Shown here one piece after another: positions 23,458-31,288 of a DNA stretch of 31,288 nucleotides. The notes under the pieces are model-generated. The model searched no databases. It saw only the letters and a program-made list of their open reading frames with translations, and was not told the DNA's origin. Source of the DNA: CABQCM01 sp965145485 (lineage in GTDB: Bacteria > Bacillota > Clostridia > Oscillospirales > Acutalibacteraceae); the NCBI GenBank assembly GCA_965145485.1, contig CBCTCU010000033.1, positions 1 to 31,288 of the forward strand. Reading direction: 5' to 3'. Positions within the stretch are counted from its first letter, which is position 1, and each line of letters begins with the position of its first letter. A program made the translations under genes and the position numbers.

Positions 23458-24888
23458 CTATACTTTTCGCAGCACATTGCGATGGTAACGCACTTTTCCT
23501 TGTTCGAGGTATAGAACGCAGTCAGCGGCTTCGGCAATTAAATCCATGTCATGTGTAATCAGAAGAACGCACTTGCCCTCCTTTGCGAGCTGTTTGAAAA
23601 GCTGCACCGTCAACCGCATATTGTACCCATCCAGTCCGCTTGTCGGTTCGTCAAATACAAGAAGGTTTCTGTTGCTGGCTACCGCAATCGCCAAAAGCAG
23701 TCGCTGCTTCTGGCCGCCAGAGAGCGAGGCTGGGTGCCGGTTATGAAAAGCGTCCAGCCCCATTTCATTTAATCTCGCCAAAGCGGTCTCTTTTAGAGCA
23801 GGAGTTTCTTTTTTCCCAATCCAAAACTCATCTAAAACCGTCGGAGCATAAAGCTGGTAATCGGAATCCTGCTGCACAAAAAAAGAATGGTTTGTGCGCT
23901 GCTTTCGTTTCAGATATTCCCCGTCAATCTGCACCGTTCCCATCGTCCGGTATAAGCCAGTGATTGTCCGGCACAGAGTAGACTTTCCAGCGCCATTCGG
24001 TCCCGCAATAGCGAGGATTTTTCCGTTTCTCGCCGTAAAAGAAACTTCTTCTAAAATCTGCTGCCCATCCAACATACAGGAGATTTCAGAAACCTGCAAG
24101 GTATCCTCCGGCTTTGACCGAAACGCACCGCCCACTTGAAAAGCCGGTGCCTGAAAGGGACGCAACCCCATGTTGCGAAGCTGCTCTCTTTTCAACCGTA
24201 ACGCTTCATTATGGTCGTAAATAGCAGAAATTGCACCATCTTCCATAAAAATAAGCCGGTCAAAGGAATCCCTTACATAGTGAAAACGGTGTTCTGAAAG
24301 GATAATGGTATGCCCGGCCGCTTTCAACCGGTAGAGCAGCGTACCCAACCGCACCATAGCGTCGCTGTCCAGATTTGCGGAAGGTTCGTCCATCACGATT
24401 ACTTTGGATCCCATAGCACAAATGGATGCGATAGCGATAAGCTGCTTTTCTCCGCTGGACAGCGGGAATATTCTCCGGTCGAGCAGCCGGTCAATGTTCA
24501 TCTGTGCGCATACTGTCTCTATCCGTTCCCGCATGACAGTGCGCGCCAATGGAATATTCTCCATGCCCAACGCAATCTCGTCGGTCGTATTAGTAGTGAA
24601 AAATTGGCTGCGCGGGTCTTGGAATACACTTCCCACCATCGTACCTAACTGATGAATTGGTATTTTAAGCGCGTCCTGTCCATCCAGAGAATAGCTGCCT
24701 GTAAGGTTTCCCGGATAAAACTGCGGACAAAGCCCGTTGAGAACCCTTGTCAAAGTTGTTTTACCGCAGCCGCTTTTGCCCGCCAGAATAATCAGTTCGC
24801 CCTTCTTAACCGTCAAATCAATGTGGCGCAGTTGGCTGTCCTCACAGTTGTTCGCATAGGAGAAGGAAATATTCTTTAATTCGATCAC
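23458..24888 (-). CDS. ECF transporter ATPase with two fused ATP-binding domains
   Basis: A 476-aa energy-coupling ATPase. The start is a GTG at 24888, overlapping the TGA of the T-component gene (GTGA) with AGGAGG 6 nt upstream. Domain 1 has Walker A GKSGCGKTT, signature LSSGEKQ, Walker B VIVMDEPSANLD and SEHR. Domain 2 has GPNGAGKST, LSGGQKQR, LLVFDEPTSGLD and THD. It thus supplies both ATPase subunits (EcfA and EcfA') in one chain. With the adjoining T and S components it makes a complete dedicated (group I-like) ECF importer. Confidence 0.92.
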   Translation of the reverse strand: MIELKNISFSYANNCEDSQLRHIDLTVKKGELIILAGKSGCGKTTLTRVLNGLCPQFYPGNLTGSYSLDGQDALKIPIHQLGTMVGSVFQDPRSQFFTTNTTDEIALGMENIPLARTVMRERIETVCAQMNIDRLLDRRIFPLSSGEKQLIAIASICAMGSKVIVMDEPSANLDSDAMVRLGTLLYRLKAAGHTIILSEHRFHYVRDSFDRLIFMEDGAISAIYDHNEALRLKREQLRNMGLRPFQAPAFQVGGAFRSKPEDTLQVSEISCMLDGQQILEEVSFTARNGKILAIAGPNGAGKSTLCRTITGLYRTMGTVQIDGEYLKRKQRTNHSFFVQQDSDYQLYAPTVLDEFWIGKKETPALKETALARLNEMGLDAFHNRHPASLSGGQKQRLLLAIAVASNRNLLVFDEPTSGLDGYNMRLTVQLFKQLAKEGKCVLLITHDMDLIAEAADCVLYLEQGKVRYHRNVLRKV

Positions 24889-25616
24889 AAAATCCCTCCT
24901 TTCTCCAGCACAAAAACCGCACTGGCAATCAACACCATAAATACGCAAAGAGCGCCGTCCTTCCGGCTAAAATGGATGGGGCGGTAACTGATGGTTTCAC
25001 CGGAAAAACGCACGCCGCGCACCGTCATAGACGCGGATAGTTCTTCTGCCACCTTTGTCGTCCTCAAAATCAGCGGGATTAAGATATATTCTACTGTAGA
25101 AGGAAGATGGGTAAGCGTGTGAACCACACCTACCCCAATTCCTCTAAACCGCTGTGAAGAACGGATAGCTCGATATTCCCCGGAAATCGTTGGGAAAAAT
25201 CGCAGAACCACCGAGGCCGCTATCCCGACAGCCTTTGGAAAACGCATGGCCTGCAAAGCCGCCATCAGAGAGCCGGTGGGTTCTCTGGCAAGGGCGGTGG
25301 CAAAGGACAACGGAATCAATATTTTCCTCCCGACAATTCCAATACTGGACAGCATGGAACTCACAGAAAAGGCCACACTGCTGTCCAGCAGCCTTACACC
25401 TGCCCAGCCGATCCCATAGAAGACAATGTAATACAGCATATAAGGCAGGATCTTATTCGCGTTTCCCGACAAGAGATGGATCAGCAGGCACCCCAGAAAC
25501 AGGCACAATCCTCCGATTTCAGAGTGAATTAGCAGGATCGAGGCAATCCCCAGCAGGCAGAGCAGCAACCATGTGCGGGGGTCTGGCCGGAAATAGCTCT
25601 GCTTTCGTTTTTCCAT
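24885..25616 (-). CDS. ECF transporter T component (EcfT/CbiQ family)
   Basis: A 243-aa membrane protein with about five to six helices. The coupling helices carry the family's Ala-Arg-type motifs: YRAIRSSQRFRGIG and the second VAEELSASMTVRGVRF. It links the ATPases to the substrate-binding S protein. The ATG at 25616 overlaps the S-gene stop (TAATG), and its own stop overlaps the ATPase GTG. This tight coupling shows a single functional unit. Confidence 0.9.
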   Translation of the reverse strand: MEKRKQSYFRPDPRTWLLLCLLGIASILLIHSEIGGLCLFLGCLLIHLLSGNANKILPYMLYYIVFYGIGWAGVRLLDSSVAFSVSSMLSSIGIVGRKILIPLSFATALAREPTGSLMAALQAMRFPKAVGIAASVVLRFFPTISGEYRAIRSSQRFRGIGVGVVHTLTHLPSTVEYILIPLILRTTKVAEELSASMTVRGVRFSGETISYRPIHFSRKDGALCVFMVLIASAVFVLEKGGIL

Positions 25617-26227
25617 TACGCAACTCCAGCAGGCTTAAAGTGTTTGCCCAGCATTTTCATGCCCAGCGCATATCCGGCAATCGACAAAGCTGCGGCGGCA
25701 GCTAAGGCGATTGCAATATTCTGTGGGGCAAGCCAGAATCCTTCCAGAGATGCGATAGCGGCATCTGCACTGGCGGCGTCCATGCCCATAGCCACATAGC
25801 TTTGTACCAAACTATCGCGGAACAGCAGCATGGTCAGTGTGCTGCCCATTGCGTTGAGCATCCATGTAAGCGCATGAGGGATGGCCGGACGGATTTTGCT
25901 CTGATACCCGCCGCCCAGCATAATGAGTTCGTTTACAACCGCCAGAATTGCGAAGAACGCGAATACATAAACGCTGCCCGTAAACAGGAAGTACAGACCA
26001 TAAATCATTGGGATGATAAACTGCGTGCCGATTTTCGGGCACTTCTTTACAAGCAGGACGTAGATGATACCGTTAATTAAACCTGCGAGGCCGGGCGCGA
26101 GAAAATAGACAAGCTGCAAATTTGCAGCAAACGGCATAGTGGTTACAAGCGCGATGGCTGTTTCTACGCAGGCCAGTAAAAGTACAATTACAAGCTCTTT
26201 GAGATTCAGAAACTTTGTTTTGTTCAT
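25616..26227 (-). CDS. ECF transporter S component, MptD/Trep_Strep-like
   Basis: A 203-aa membrane protein of about six helices (LKELVIVLLLACVETAIALV, then GLAGLINGIIYVLLV and IPMIYGLYFLFTG). AGGAGG stands 7 nt before the ATG at 26227. The pattern and length fit the MptD/Trep_Strep class of putative S components, whose substrate is not firmly known. It is encoded directly before the T and ATPase genes and just after an ABC half-transporter pair, so its substrate is probably related to what that pair handles. Confidence 0.8.
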   Translation of the reverse strand: MNKTKFLNLKELVIVLLLACVETAIALVTTMPFAANLQLVYFLAPGLAGLINGIIYVLLVKKCPKIGTQFIIPMIYGLYFLFTGSVYVFAFFAILAVVNELIMLGGGYQSKIRPAIPHALTWMLNAMGSTLTMLLFRDSLVQSYVAMGMDAASADAAIASLEGFWLAPQNIAIALAAAAALSIAGYALGMKMLGKHFKPAGVA

Positions 26228-26238
26228 TGATTTTCCTC

Positions 26239-27981
26239 CTAAGATTGTTTGAATGTATAATCTCCAGCTCGGCTTTGCAGCCCCCACAGTCGGGCATATA
26301 ATCCTTTTTGCCCTATAAGCTGGTTATGGGTGCCTTTCTCTACGATCTTCCCATCCTGCAATACGAGGATTTGATCGGCGCTGCGTACTGTTTTTAATCG
26401 GTGCGCAATCATAATGACCGTGCGCTCTTTGGAAATCTCATCCAGCGCTTTCTGCACCATTGCCTCATTATCCGCATCCAAAGAGGCGGTTGGTTCGTCC
26501 AGCAGAAGAATCGGTACATCTTTTAAGAATGATCTGGCAAGAGAAATCCTCTGGCGCTCACCACCGGAGAGCGTTGCGCCTCCTTCGCCAACAATCGTGT
26601 CATATCCTTCCGGCAGGGCAGAGATAAAATCATGGCAGCGAGCTTGCTTACACGCCTTTATCATCTGTTCTTCCGTAATGCTCTCATTGCCAAAACAAAG
26701 ATTATCCCGAATGGTTCCACGGAATAAATAGGCGTTCTGCATGACCATAGAAATGTTGGAAAGCAGACTGTCCGTTTGAACTTCACGAATGTCTTTGCCA
26801 TCCATCCAGATATGCCCGGTCTGATAATCCCAAAACCGCGCCATCAGGCGAAGCAGGGTGGACTTTCCGCTTCCTGATGGTCCTACCAATGCAGTCAGCA
26901 AACCGGAAGGCGTATCAAAGGAAACACCTTGGATAATTTCTTGCCCTTTTGCGTAATGAAAAGAAACATTCTCAAAGGAGTAGGAATTTCCGGTTTCTAT
27001 CTGTTGTTCCCCCGTCGGTTCGTCTGTTGTCATCACCTTGTCTAACCGCTCGCCGGAAGGAAGCATCCCGCGCAGCGCGGATATGCTGGTGACAATCATC
27101 AACTCCGCTTCTACCAGTTTAGTCGCTAAAACGAGAAAGCCTGCAAAATCTAAAACAGACAGTGTGCCGCCGATCAGCAGATAAAGCCCAACCGCAGCCG
27201 TAATGGGAACAATGAATTTAACCAAAGAAGAACACAAGGTGGACAAGCTGCCTGCCACTGCTTCTTCTTTCAGCGATTCATCCCGCAATTTCCGCATAGC
27301 CGTTTCCAAAGAATGAAAGCCGTCTCCTGTACGGTGGTATGCCTTCAGATCTTTCATACCATGAAGATATTCATTGATTTGTGTAGCCGCATGGTTTTTT
27401 GCCTCCATGACCTGCCTGCTGTGTTTTTCTTTGATCCGGGCAATCCCGAACATAAGCGCCGCGCAAACCGGCAGCATACCAAACATGGCGACTCCCATTC
27501 GCCAGTCATACAGACAGATCCATACAATGGAAATTGCAAGCAGCGCCCCAACGCCAATGGGATAGGGCAGCCAGTAGCAGAGCGTGTATTCCACATTTGA
27601 AAAATCATTGGCAAAGGAACTAATCAGCTCCCCCGATTCTTTGGAAGAAAAGAATCCCAGCGGCTGGCGGCGCAGCTTTTGGATATATGCCACCCGTTTT
27701 TTCGCCGTATCACTGTAGGCACGCCCGTAAGTGAAATAATAGGAAACCAGCTCTACTGCGTATTGAAGCAGGATATATCCCAAACCTATGGCGGCAAGCG
27801 TGATAAGAAGCTGCAAATCCAATGTGTACGGCGGTACAAAAGCCTGTCCCAGCGTATATATTGCCATATACGCCAGAATTGCTGGAAGCATACTGCACGC
27901 CTGCGAAAGAAACAGCCATACGGTAGGCTGAATGATTTCCTTCGGTCTATGGAAGGTGAATTGCCGGATTATCTGAAACAT
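26239..27981 (-). CDS. ABC transporter half, permease-ATPase (second gene of ECF-linked pair)
   Basis: A 580-aa half transporter. AAAGGAGG lies 8 nt before the ATG at 27981, inside the 3' end of the preceding ABC gene (35-bp overlap). Walker A is GPSGSGKST, the signature is LSGGERQRISLARSF, Walker B/D-loop is LLLDEPTASLD and the H-loop is IAHRLKTV. Six membrane helices occupy the first 300 residues. It pairs with the upstream gene product. Such heterodimers linked to AraC-type and DtxR-type regulators resemble the YbtP/YbtQ and equibactin-locus transporters; this substrate link is inference. Confidence 0.92.
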   Translation of the reverse strand: MFQIIRQFTFHRPKEIIQPTVWLFLSQACSMLPAILAYMAIYTLGQAFVPPYTLDLQLLITLAAIGLGYILLQYAVELVSYYFTYGRAYSDTAKKRVAYIQKLRRQPLGFFSSKESGELISSFANDFSNVEYTLCYWLPYPIGVGALLAISIVWICLYDWRMGVAMFGMLPVCAALMFGIARIKEKHSRQVMEAKNHAATQINEYLHGMKDLKAYHRTGDGFHSLETAMRKLRDESLKEEAVAGSLSTLCSSLVKFIVPITAAVGLYLLIGGTLSVLDFAGFLVLATKLVEAELMIVTSISALRGMLPSGERLDKVMTTDEPTGEQQIETGNSYSFENVSFHYAKGQEIIQGVSFDTPSGLLTALVGPSGSGKSTLLRLMARFWDYQTGHIWMDGKDIREVQTDSLLSNISMVMQNAYLFRGTIRDNLCFGNESITEEQMIKACKQARCHDFISALPEGYDTIVGEGGATLSGGERQRISLARSFLKDVPILLLDEPTASLDADNEAMVQKALDEISKERTVIMIAHRLKTVRSADQILVLQDGKIVEKGTHNQLIGQKGLYARLWGLQSRAGDYTFKQS

Positions 27982-29782
27982 GCACTGCCCCTCCTTTCAT
28001 TCGCCAACTTTCGGTTTCATTCTGAATGTCCCACAGATGGGCATACAGGCCATGCTTTTGAATCAAGTCTTTGTGCGTCCCGCTTTCTTTCAGCCGTCCG
28101 TTTTCTAAAACGAAAATCATATCCGCATCTTGGATGGAGTAGAGGCGATGTGCGATCATCAGAACTGTTTTTCCTTTCAGTAATTCTGCCATACCTTCCC
28201 GCAATGCAAGCTCGTTTTCTGCATCCGTAAAAGCCATCGCTTCATCCAGTACGACAATCGGGGTATTTTTCAGAATCGCTCTTGCAATGGCAATGCGCTG
28301 CGCTTCTCCACCGGATAATTTGTGACCGCCGTCGCCTAATTTAGTGTGATAGCCTTTCGGCAATGCCTGAATAAAATCGTGGCAGCGTGCAGCCTTTGCA
28401 GCATACTCAACTGCTTCTTGAGTTACATTTTGGTGCATGGCGATATTGTCGTACACACTTTCAGCGAATATGTAAGTATCTTGAAATACAAAGGCAACCG
28501 TATTCATAAGCGCCTTGGTGGAATAGTCCCGTATATCCTTTCCACCAATCGAGATACTTCCGCTTTCCACATCCCAAAATCTTGCCAGCAGTTGCCCGGC
28601 TGTGGATTTTCCACCGCCCGACGGTCCGACTAAAGCTGCGAAAGAACCAGCCGGAATGTGCATTGTGACATGCTCCAGTGCCATGCGCCGCAAAGGATCA
28701 GCCGCTTTTTGGTAGGAAAAACTCACATCCTGAAAGCTAAGCTCAGCAGAAACCGGCGGGGTATCGCACGCGCCTTCCGTTATCGGTTCCATTTTCATAA
28801 CGCCCTCAATCTGATCCATCCGTACAGCCAGATTCCGAAGGTCTGCGCCAAACTCTACCAATTCCATCAATGGGCTGATGACTGCCGGTCCTACAATTAA
28901 AAACATCAACAATTCCATCATCAAGCCGTGATTGCCGGGATTCAGATACAGCAGGACACATCCCACAGCTAAAAGGAAAGCCAGCACAGAGAGCGTGATG
29001 GTTTTGTAGGCTCCGTAAATAGGCGTAACCCGTTTCAGGTAGGCCATTAGGCTTTTTCGGTTTTTTTCTATCAGGTTAGTTAGCCGTAAAGCTGCGGTCT
29101 CCGGCTTTCCAAAGATTTTTTCTTCTTCCATCCCGGACACATACTCTGAAAACGCTGCGTCCAATTCTGTAGAGGAACGGTTGAGATCCGTCCAAATCTT
29201 CTGCCCCCGTTTTCCTCCAAAAGCCGAAAATTGAATGATAAACGCAAGCACCAATGCGGCAATAATCGTCAAGGCAAGCGGCACATTGATGGAAAACAGC
29301 AGCGCCGACAGCGAAACCAGCAAAAGACCGGCTCCTATGAGGTTCGATATATCGTGGGCGATAATATTTCCCATTTTCTCGATGTTATCATTCATGGTCT
29401 TTTGTACCGCACCGGATTGCCCTCCTGTGAAAAAGCCCAGATTTAATCTGCCCATGTGATTCAATATTCTCATACGCAGGTCATAAAGCGCATGAAAGGC
29501 ACAGGAATGGCAAACAAAACTGCCGATAATTGAAAGCACTATGCCAACGGCAATACTTGCCAGCGTAATTCCCGCCCACAGCCATGCAGCGGACACGTCT
29601 ACAGCCGTATTGTTTAAGGACGCTTCCAGAAAGATACGGACGATTTGGTAGATCGTATAGAATGGAACGCCCGACAGCAATATGCTGACAGAGGAACAGG
29701 CTACGCCAATGATATATCGGGCAGAACTGCATCGCGCGGTTTGGAATACCCGCAGGACAGCGTTTTTCTTTGTCTCTTTCAT
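27947..29782 (-). CDS. ABC transporter half, permease-ATPase (first gene of ECF-linked operon)
   Basis: A 611-aa half transporter. The start at 29782 is chosen because AAAGGAG lies just upstream; the open frame extends 15 codons further without support. Walker A is GPSGGGKST, the signature is LSGGEAQRIAIARAI and the H-loop is IAHRLYSI. The Walker B/D-loop is VLDEAMAFTDAENE, an unusual form with Met for Thr and AFTD in place of SALD, similar to the AFAD form in the first gene of the TetR-linked pair. It heads a seven-gene operon whose promoter and operator are at 29836-29893. Confidence 0.92.
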   Translation of the reverse strand: MKETKKNAVLRVFQTARCSSARYIIGVACSSVSILLSGVPFYTIYQIVRIFLEASLNNTAVDVSAAWLWAGITLASIAVGIVLSIIGSFVCHSCAFHALYDLRMRILNHMGRLNLGFFTGGQSGAVQKTMNDNIEKMGNIIAHDISNLIGAGLLLVSLSALLFSINVPLALTIIAALVLAFIIQFSAFGGKRGQKIWTDLNRSSTELDAAFSEYVSGMEEEKIFGKPETAALRLTNLIEKNRKSLMAYLKRVTPIYGAYKTITLSVLAFLLAVGCVLLYLNPGNHGLMMELLMFLIVGPAVISPLMELVEFGADLRNLAVRMDQIEGVMKMEPITEGACDTPPVSAELSFQDVSFSYQKAADPLRRMALEHVTMHIPAGSFAALVGPSGGGKSTAGQLLARFWDVESGSISIGGKDIRDYSTKALMNTVAFVFQDTYIFAESVYDNIAMHQNVTQEAVEYAAKAARCHDFIQALPKGYHTKLGDGGHKLSGGEAQRIAIARAILKNTPIVVLDEAMAFTDAENELALREGMAELLKGKTVLMIAHRLYSIQDADMIFVLENGRLKESGTHKDLIQKHGLYAHLWDIQNETESWRMKGGAVHVSDNPAIHLP

Positions 29783-29835
29783 AGTTCTCCTTTCTCTGCC
29801 TTTCAGATTTGCTGTTCGGAAAGACAAGTGTTTAT

Positions 29836-29861
29836 CGTTGGTTAGCGCAAGCTAACCAACG
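29836..29861. promoter_or_regulatory. Perfect 26-bp palindrome, likely operator of the ECF operon
   Basis: An 11-bp arm CGTTGGTTAGC (29836-29846) and its exact complement (29851-29861) flank GCAA. It lies directly downstream of the -10 box of the minus-strand promoter and covers the expected transcript start, the position of a repressor site. It contains GTTAG-N6-CTAAC. The half-site GTTAG/CTAAC also occurs in DtxR boxes, but with different spacing. Confidence 0.85.
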
Positions 29862-29864
29862 GAC

Positions 29865-29893
29865 ATTATGCAACACTTCCTGCTTTCCGTCAA
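29865..29893 (-). promoter_or_regulatory. Sigma-A promoter of the seven-gene ABC-ECF operon
   Basis: On the minus strand TTGACG (29893-29888), a 17-bp spacer and CATAAT (29870-29865), about 80 bp before the first ABC start codon. Confidence 0.82.
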
Positions 29894-29949
29894 GCGGCCT
29901 TACAGTGCCTAAAACACAACGCTATTATCCTATGCTGTTCGAAAACCCC

Positions 29950-29978
29950 TTGATTTTAAGCGGTTTTCTTGATATACT
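29950..29978 (+). promoter_or_regulatory. Sigma-A promoter of the AraC-type regulator gene
   Basis: TTGATT (29950-29955), a 17-bp spacer and TATACT (29973-29978), 84 bp before the ATG. A GTTAG-N6-CTAAC palindrome lies at the start of the transcript. Confidence 0.75.
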
Positions 29979-29989
29979 TTATCTCAACA

Positions 29990-30005
29990 GTTAGTTATTG
30001 CTAAC
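29990..30005. promoter_or_regulatory. Operator-like palindrome GTTAG-TTATTG-CTAAC
   Basis: This 16-bp site is 15/16 identical to 21747-21762 and shares half-sites and spacing with the palindrome at 29836-29861. It sits just downstream of the AraC gene promoter, so the gene is probably repressed by the same regulator. Confidence 0.78.
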
Positions 30006-30061
30006 CAAAAATCGTGCCAAAATAGAAAAAGATGTGCCATTTCCGTATAGAGGTGATTACT

Positions 30062-31018
30062 ATGATTACAATTCATAATATAGATGAAACATTGCTGTTT
30101 TATGGTTCTCTGGGAGCCAAACAAAAAGAAATTGGGAACTGCACTTTGTTTACTTTTTTCGATAAGACTTCCTATGTCCGGTTTTGGGGAGATTTGCATG
30201 GTTTTTGTGTGGCTTCTGTTGACGTTATATTTCCAAAGGATATAGTGTTCCGTTCACAAATCCAACAGAGATATATAGGAATCGGCTTTATGGAAGAAGG
30301 ACAAATGATTAGTTATAACCGAAAATCCGAAATGAGGAAATCCCGCAACGGCATAGACTGCTATGTTTTTAATTCTCCGGTTCCTCTTTTTATGAAAATA
30401 TCCGGTGGGCAGCGGCTCCGGTTTCGGGGAATGTATTTTCAGGAATCTTTTTTTCGAGAAAATAACGTGTCTCTTTATGACAGCTTTTGGGAGGATGCTA
30501 AACAATCTCTAACCTGCAATGAGATTCATTCGCCGGAGTTGTTATCTGTCTATCGGCGTATTGAAAATTGCCCACTTGCAGGAGACGCATTTCAGCTTTG
30601 GATGCGTGGACAGGGATTGACTGCTGCGAGTTATCTGCTGGATTTGATGCAGCGATATACTTCGGCTTCGCCTGTTTACCTAAGTGAAGATGAAATTGCA
30701 GCCGTTTTACAGGCAAAACGATTGATTAAAGAAAACATCGGCAGTGTTCCCACAATTCTTGAACTTAGCAAAAGCGTTGCTCTTAACAAAAACAAGCTCC
30801 AAAAAGCATTTCAGCTTACAGAAGGCAAAAGCATTGGGGAATACATTCGGGCATTGCGGATGGAACTTGCTCTGGAGCTTCTTGAAAAAAGCGATATGTC
30901 CACTGGCGACATCGCAAAAGCAGTTGGCTATCATGGAGTATCAAATTTCTACCATATCTTTCAACAGAGATTTGGAGAAACGCCGCAAGCAGTCCGAGTA
31001 TTGCTTCAAAACAATTAG
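30062..31018 (+). CDS. AraC family transcriptional regulator
   Basis: A 318-aa regulator. GAGGTGA stands a few bases before the ATG at 30062; an ATG ten codons earlier lacks this. The N-terminal about 200 residues are an unrecognised, probably ligand-sensing region. The C-terminal about 95 residues are the double helix-turn-helix: VPTILELSKSVALNKNKLQKAF and MSTGDIAKAVGYHGVSNFYHIFQQRFG. It is divergent from the ABC-ECF operon with 279 bp between starts, and its promoter and operators lie in that gap. In siderophore loci such as yersiniabactin an AraC regulator (YbtA) activates transport genes in response to the ligand; a similar role here is inference. Confidence 0.9.
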   Translation: MITIHNIDETLLFYGSLGAKQKEIGNCTLFTFFDKTSYVRFWGDLHGFCVASVDVIFPKDIVFRSQIQQRYIGIGFMEEGQMISYNRKSEMRKSRNGIDCYVFNSPVPLFMKISGGQRLRFRGMYFQESFFRENNVSLYDSFWEDAKQSLTCNEIHSPELLSVYRRIENCPLAGDAFQLWMRGQGLTAASYLLDLMQRYTSASPVYLSEDEIAAVLQAKRLIKENIGSVPTILELSKSVALNKNKLQKAFQLTEGKSIGEYIRALRMELALELLEKSDMSTGDIAKAVGYHGVSNFYHIFQQRFGETPQAVRVLLQNN

Positions 31019-31086
31019 AAATTCAGTTATATTCATAGGCTGTTTTCACAAATTGGCAAGCAATGCAAACATATACATGTTTTGCG

Positions 31087-31114
31087 ATTTTGGCCGGATT
31101 GCACCGGCCAAAAT
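31087..31114. repeat. Perfect stem-loop ATTTTGGCCGG / CCGGCCAAAAT
   Basis: Two exactly complementary 11-bp arms surround a 6-nt loop. The A/T ends allow it to act as a terminator in either direction; it could also be an origin-of-transfer hairpin. Confidence 0.65.
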
Positions 31115-31172
31115 GCTTGTTGAGGGATTCCCCCCCAAGCCCCCAAGATCGTCCCCTTCGGTGACGGCTGCA

Positions 31173-31196
31173 CGTCCTGCGGACGCTGAAAAATTT
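31173..31196 (+). terminator. Possible terminator after the AraC gene
   Basis: CGTCC-TGC-GGACG (31173-31185) is followed by CTGAAAAATTTT. The stem is short and the T-tract is late, so the call is weak. Confidence 0.4.
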
Positions 31197-31288
31197 TAAG
31201 AAGCAAAAGAAAACCTCTATGCAAATGGTTCGTCTGGACAGGTCCAGTAAAAACGGACAGTGACAAAATACCCCCTGATGTAGGAAAA

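Larger units (their letters stand above)
14807..31288. mobile_element. Integrative (ICE-like) element, left end in window, right end beyond it
   Basis: A large serine recombinase, a TnpW-like protein, a RepA_N-type protein and a Cys-rich VLRF1-like protein are all usual companions in Tn1549-like and related Firmicute elements. Base composition is clearly lower in GC than the first 14.6 kb, and non-coding repeat regions occur between the genes. The cargo is two ABC transporter operons with regulators. No relaxase or conjugation gene is in view, though a hairpin-rich stretch at the right edge may lead into one. Whether it is conjugative is therefore unproven. Confidence 0.8.
31019..31288. other. 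Non-coding, hairpin-rich stretch at the right edge
   Basis: About 270 bp after the AraC gene with no supportable gene. It holds a perfect 11-bp stem-loop at 31087-31114, a C-run (GGGATTCCCCCCC), and small hairpins at 31161-31185. The arrangement recalls stretches before mobilisation genes in ICE-type elements, but no relaxase is in view. Confidence 0.45.

Noticed and set aside
31033..31266. 77-codon minus-strand open frame at the right edge
   Set aside because: It runs through hairpins and a C-run, has no ribosome site, and resembles no known protein family.

Overview
The window looks like a chromosome segment of a GC-rich gut Firmicute, probably Oscillospiraceae/Clostridium cluster IV. The clues are consensus AGGAGG ribosome sites, sigma-A promoters, an N-terminal dockerin and a Gly-Pro-Thr collagen-like surface protein. 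An integrative mobile element of visibly lower GC has inserted into it. The host assignment is inference from style and gene content; there is no rRNA or tRNA in the window.

Positions 1-14.6 kb are the GC-rich host part. A 69-bp direct repeat lies at the left edge. It is followed by a secreted dockerin protein (minus strand, with a perfect TTGACA-17-TATAAT promoter), a TspO/MBR membrane protein, and a roughly 690-bp gene-poor stretch with inverted repeats. Next comes a polyphosphate/pyrophosphate block: a Ppx/GppA phosphatase overlapping a polyphosphate kinase by 4 bp, then a membrane pyrophosphatase of the K+-dependent sequence class with its own promoter, then a 76-aa membrane protein with an acidic Cys-rich tail between its own promoter and terminator. 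The last host unit is a divergent pair: an ECF-like sigma factor with a very long C-terminal extension, and a collagen-like protein in which three copies of a non-collagen module ending in LDFVIPRG or similar interrupt the triple-helix repeats.

From about 14.8 kb to the right edge is an integrative element, probably ICE-like, whose other end is outside the window. It starts with a large serine recombinase, followed by a small TnpW-like protein, a short RepA_N-type protein and a Cys-rich VLRF1-like protein, with non-coding repeat arrays among them. Its cargo is two minus-strand transport operons. One is TetR plus a heterodimeric ABC pair (22.4-18.2 kb). The other is a seven-gene operon (29.8-22.6 kb): ABC pair, ECF transporter S, T and double-ATPase components, a DtxR/MntR-type metalloregulator, and a winged-helix regulator. 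A divergent AraC regulator follows at 30.1-31.0 kb.

The same palindrome, GTTAG-N6-CTAAC, occurs upstream of the TetR-linked ABC pair, just downstream of the -10 box of the seven-gene operon, and near the transcript start of the AraC gene. This suggests one regulator ties the cargo together. With the DtxR-type protein and the YbtPQ-like/ECF transporter content, the most interesting reading is a mobile metal-responsive uptake/export module, possibly for metallophores, without biosynthetic genes in view. The substrate is inferred, not shown.
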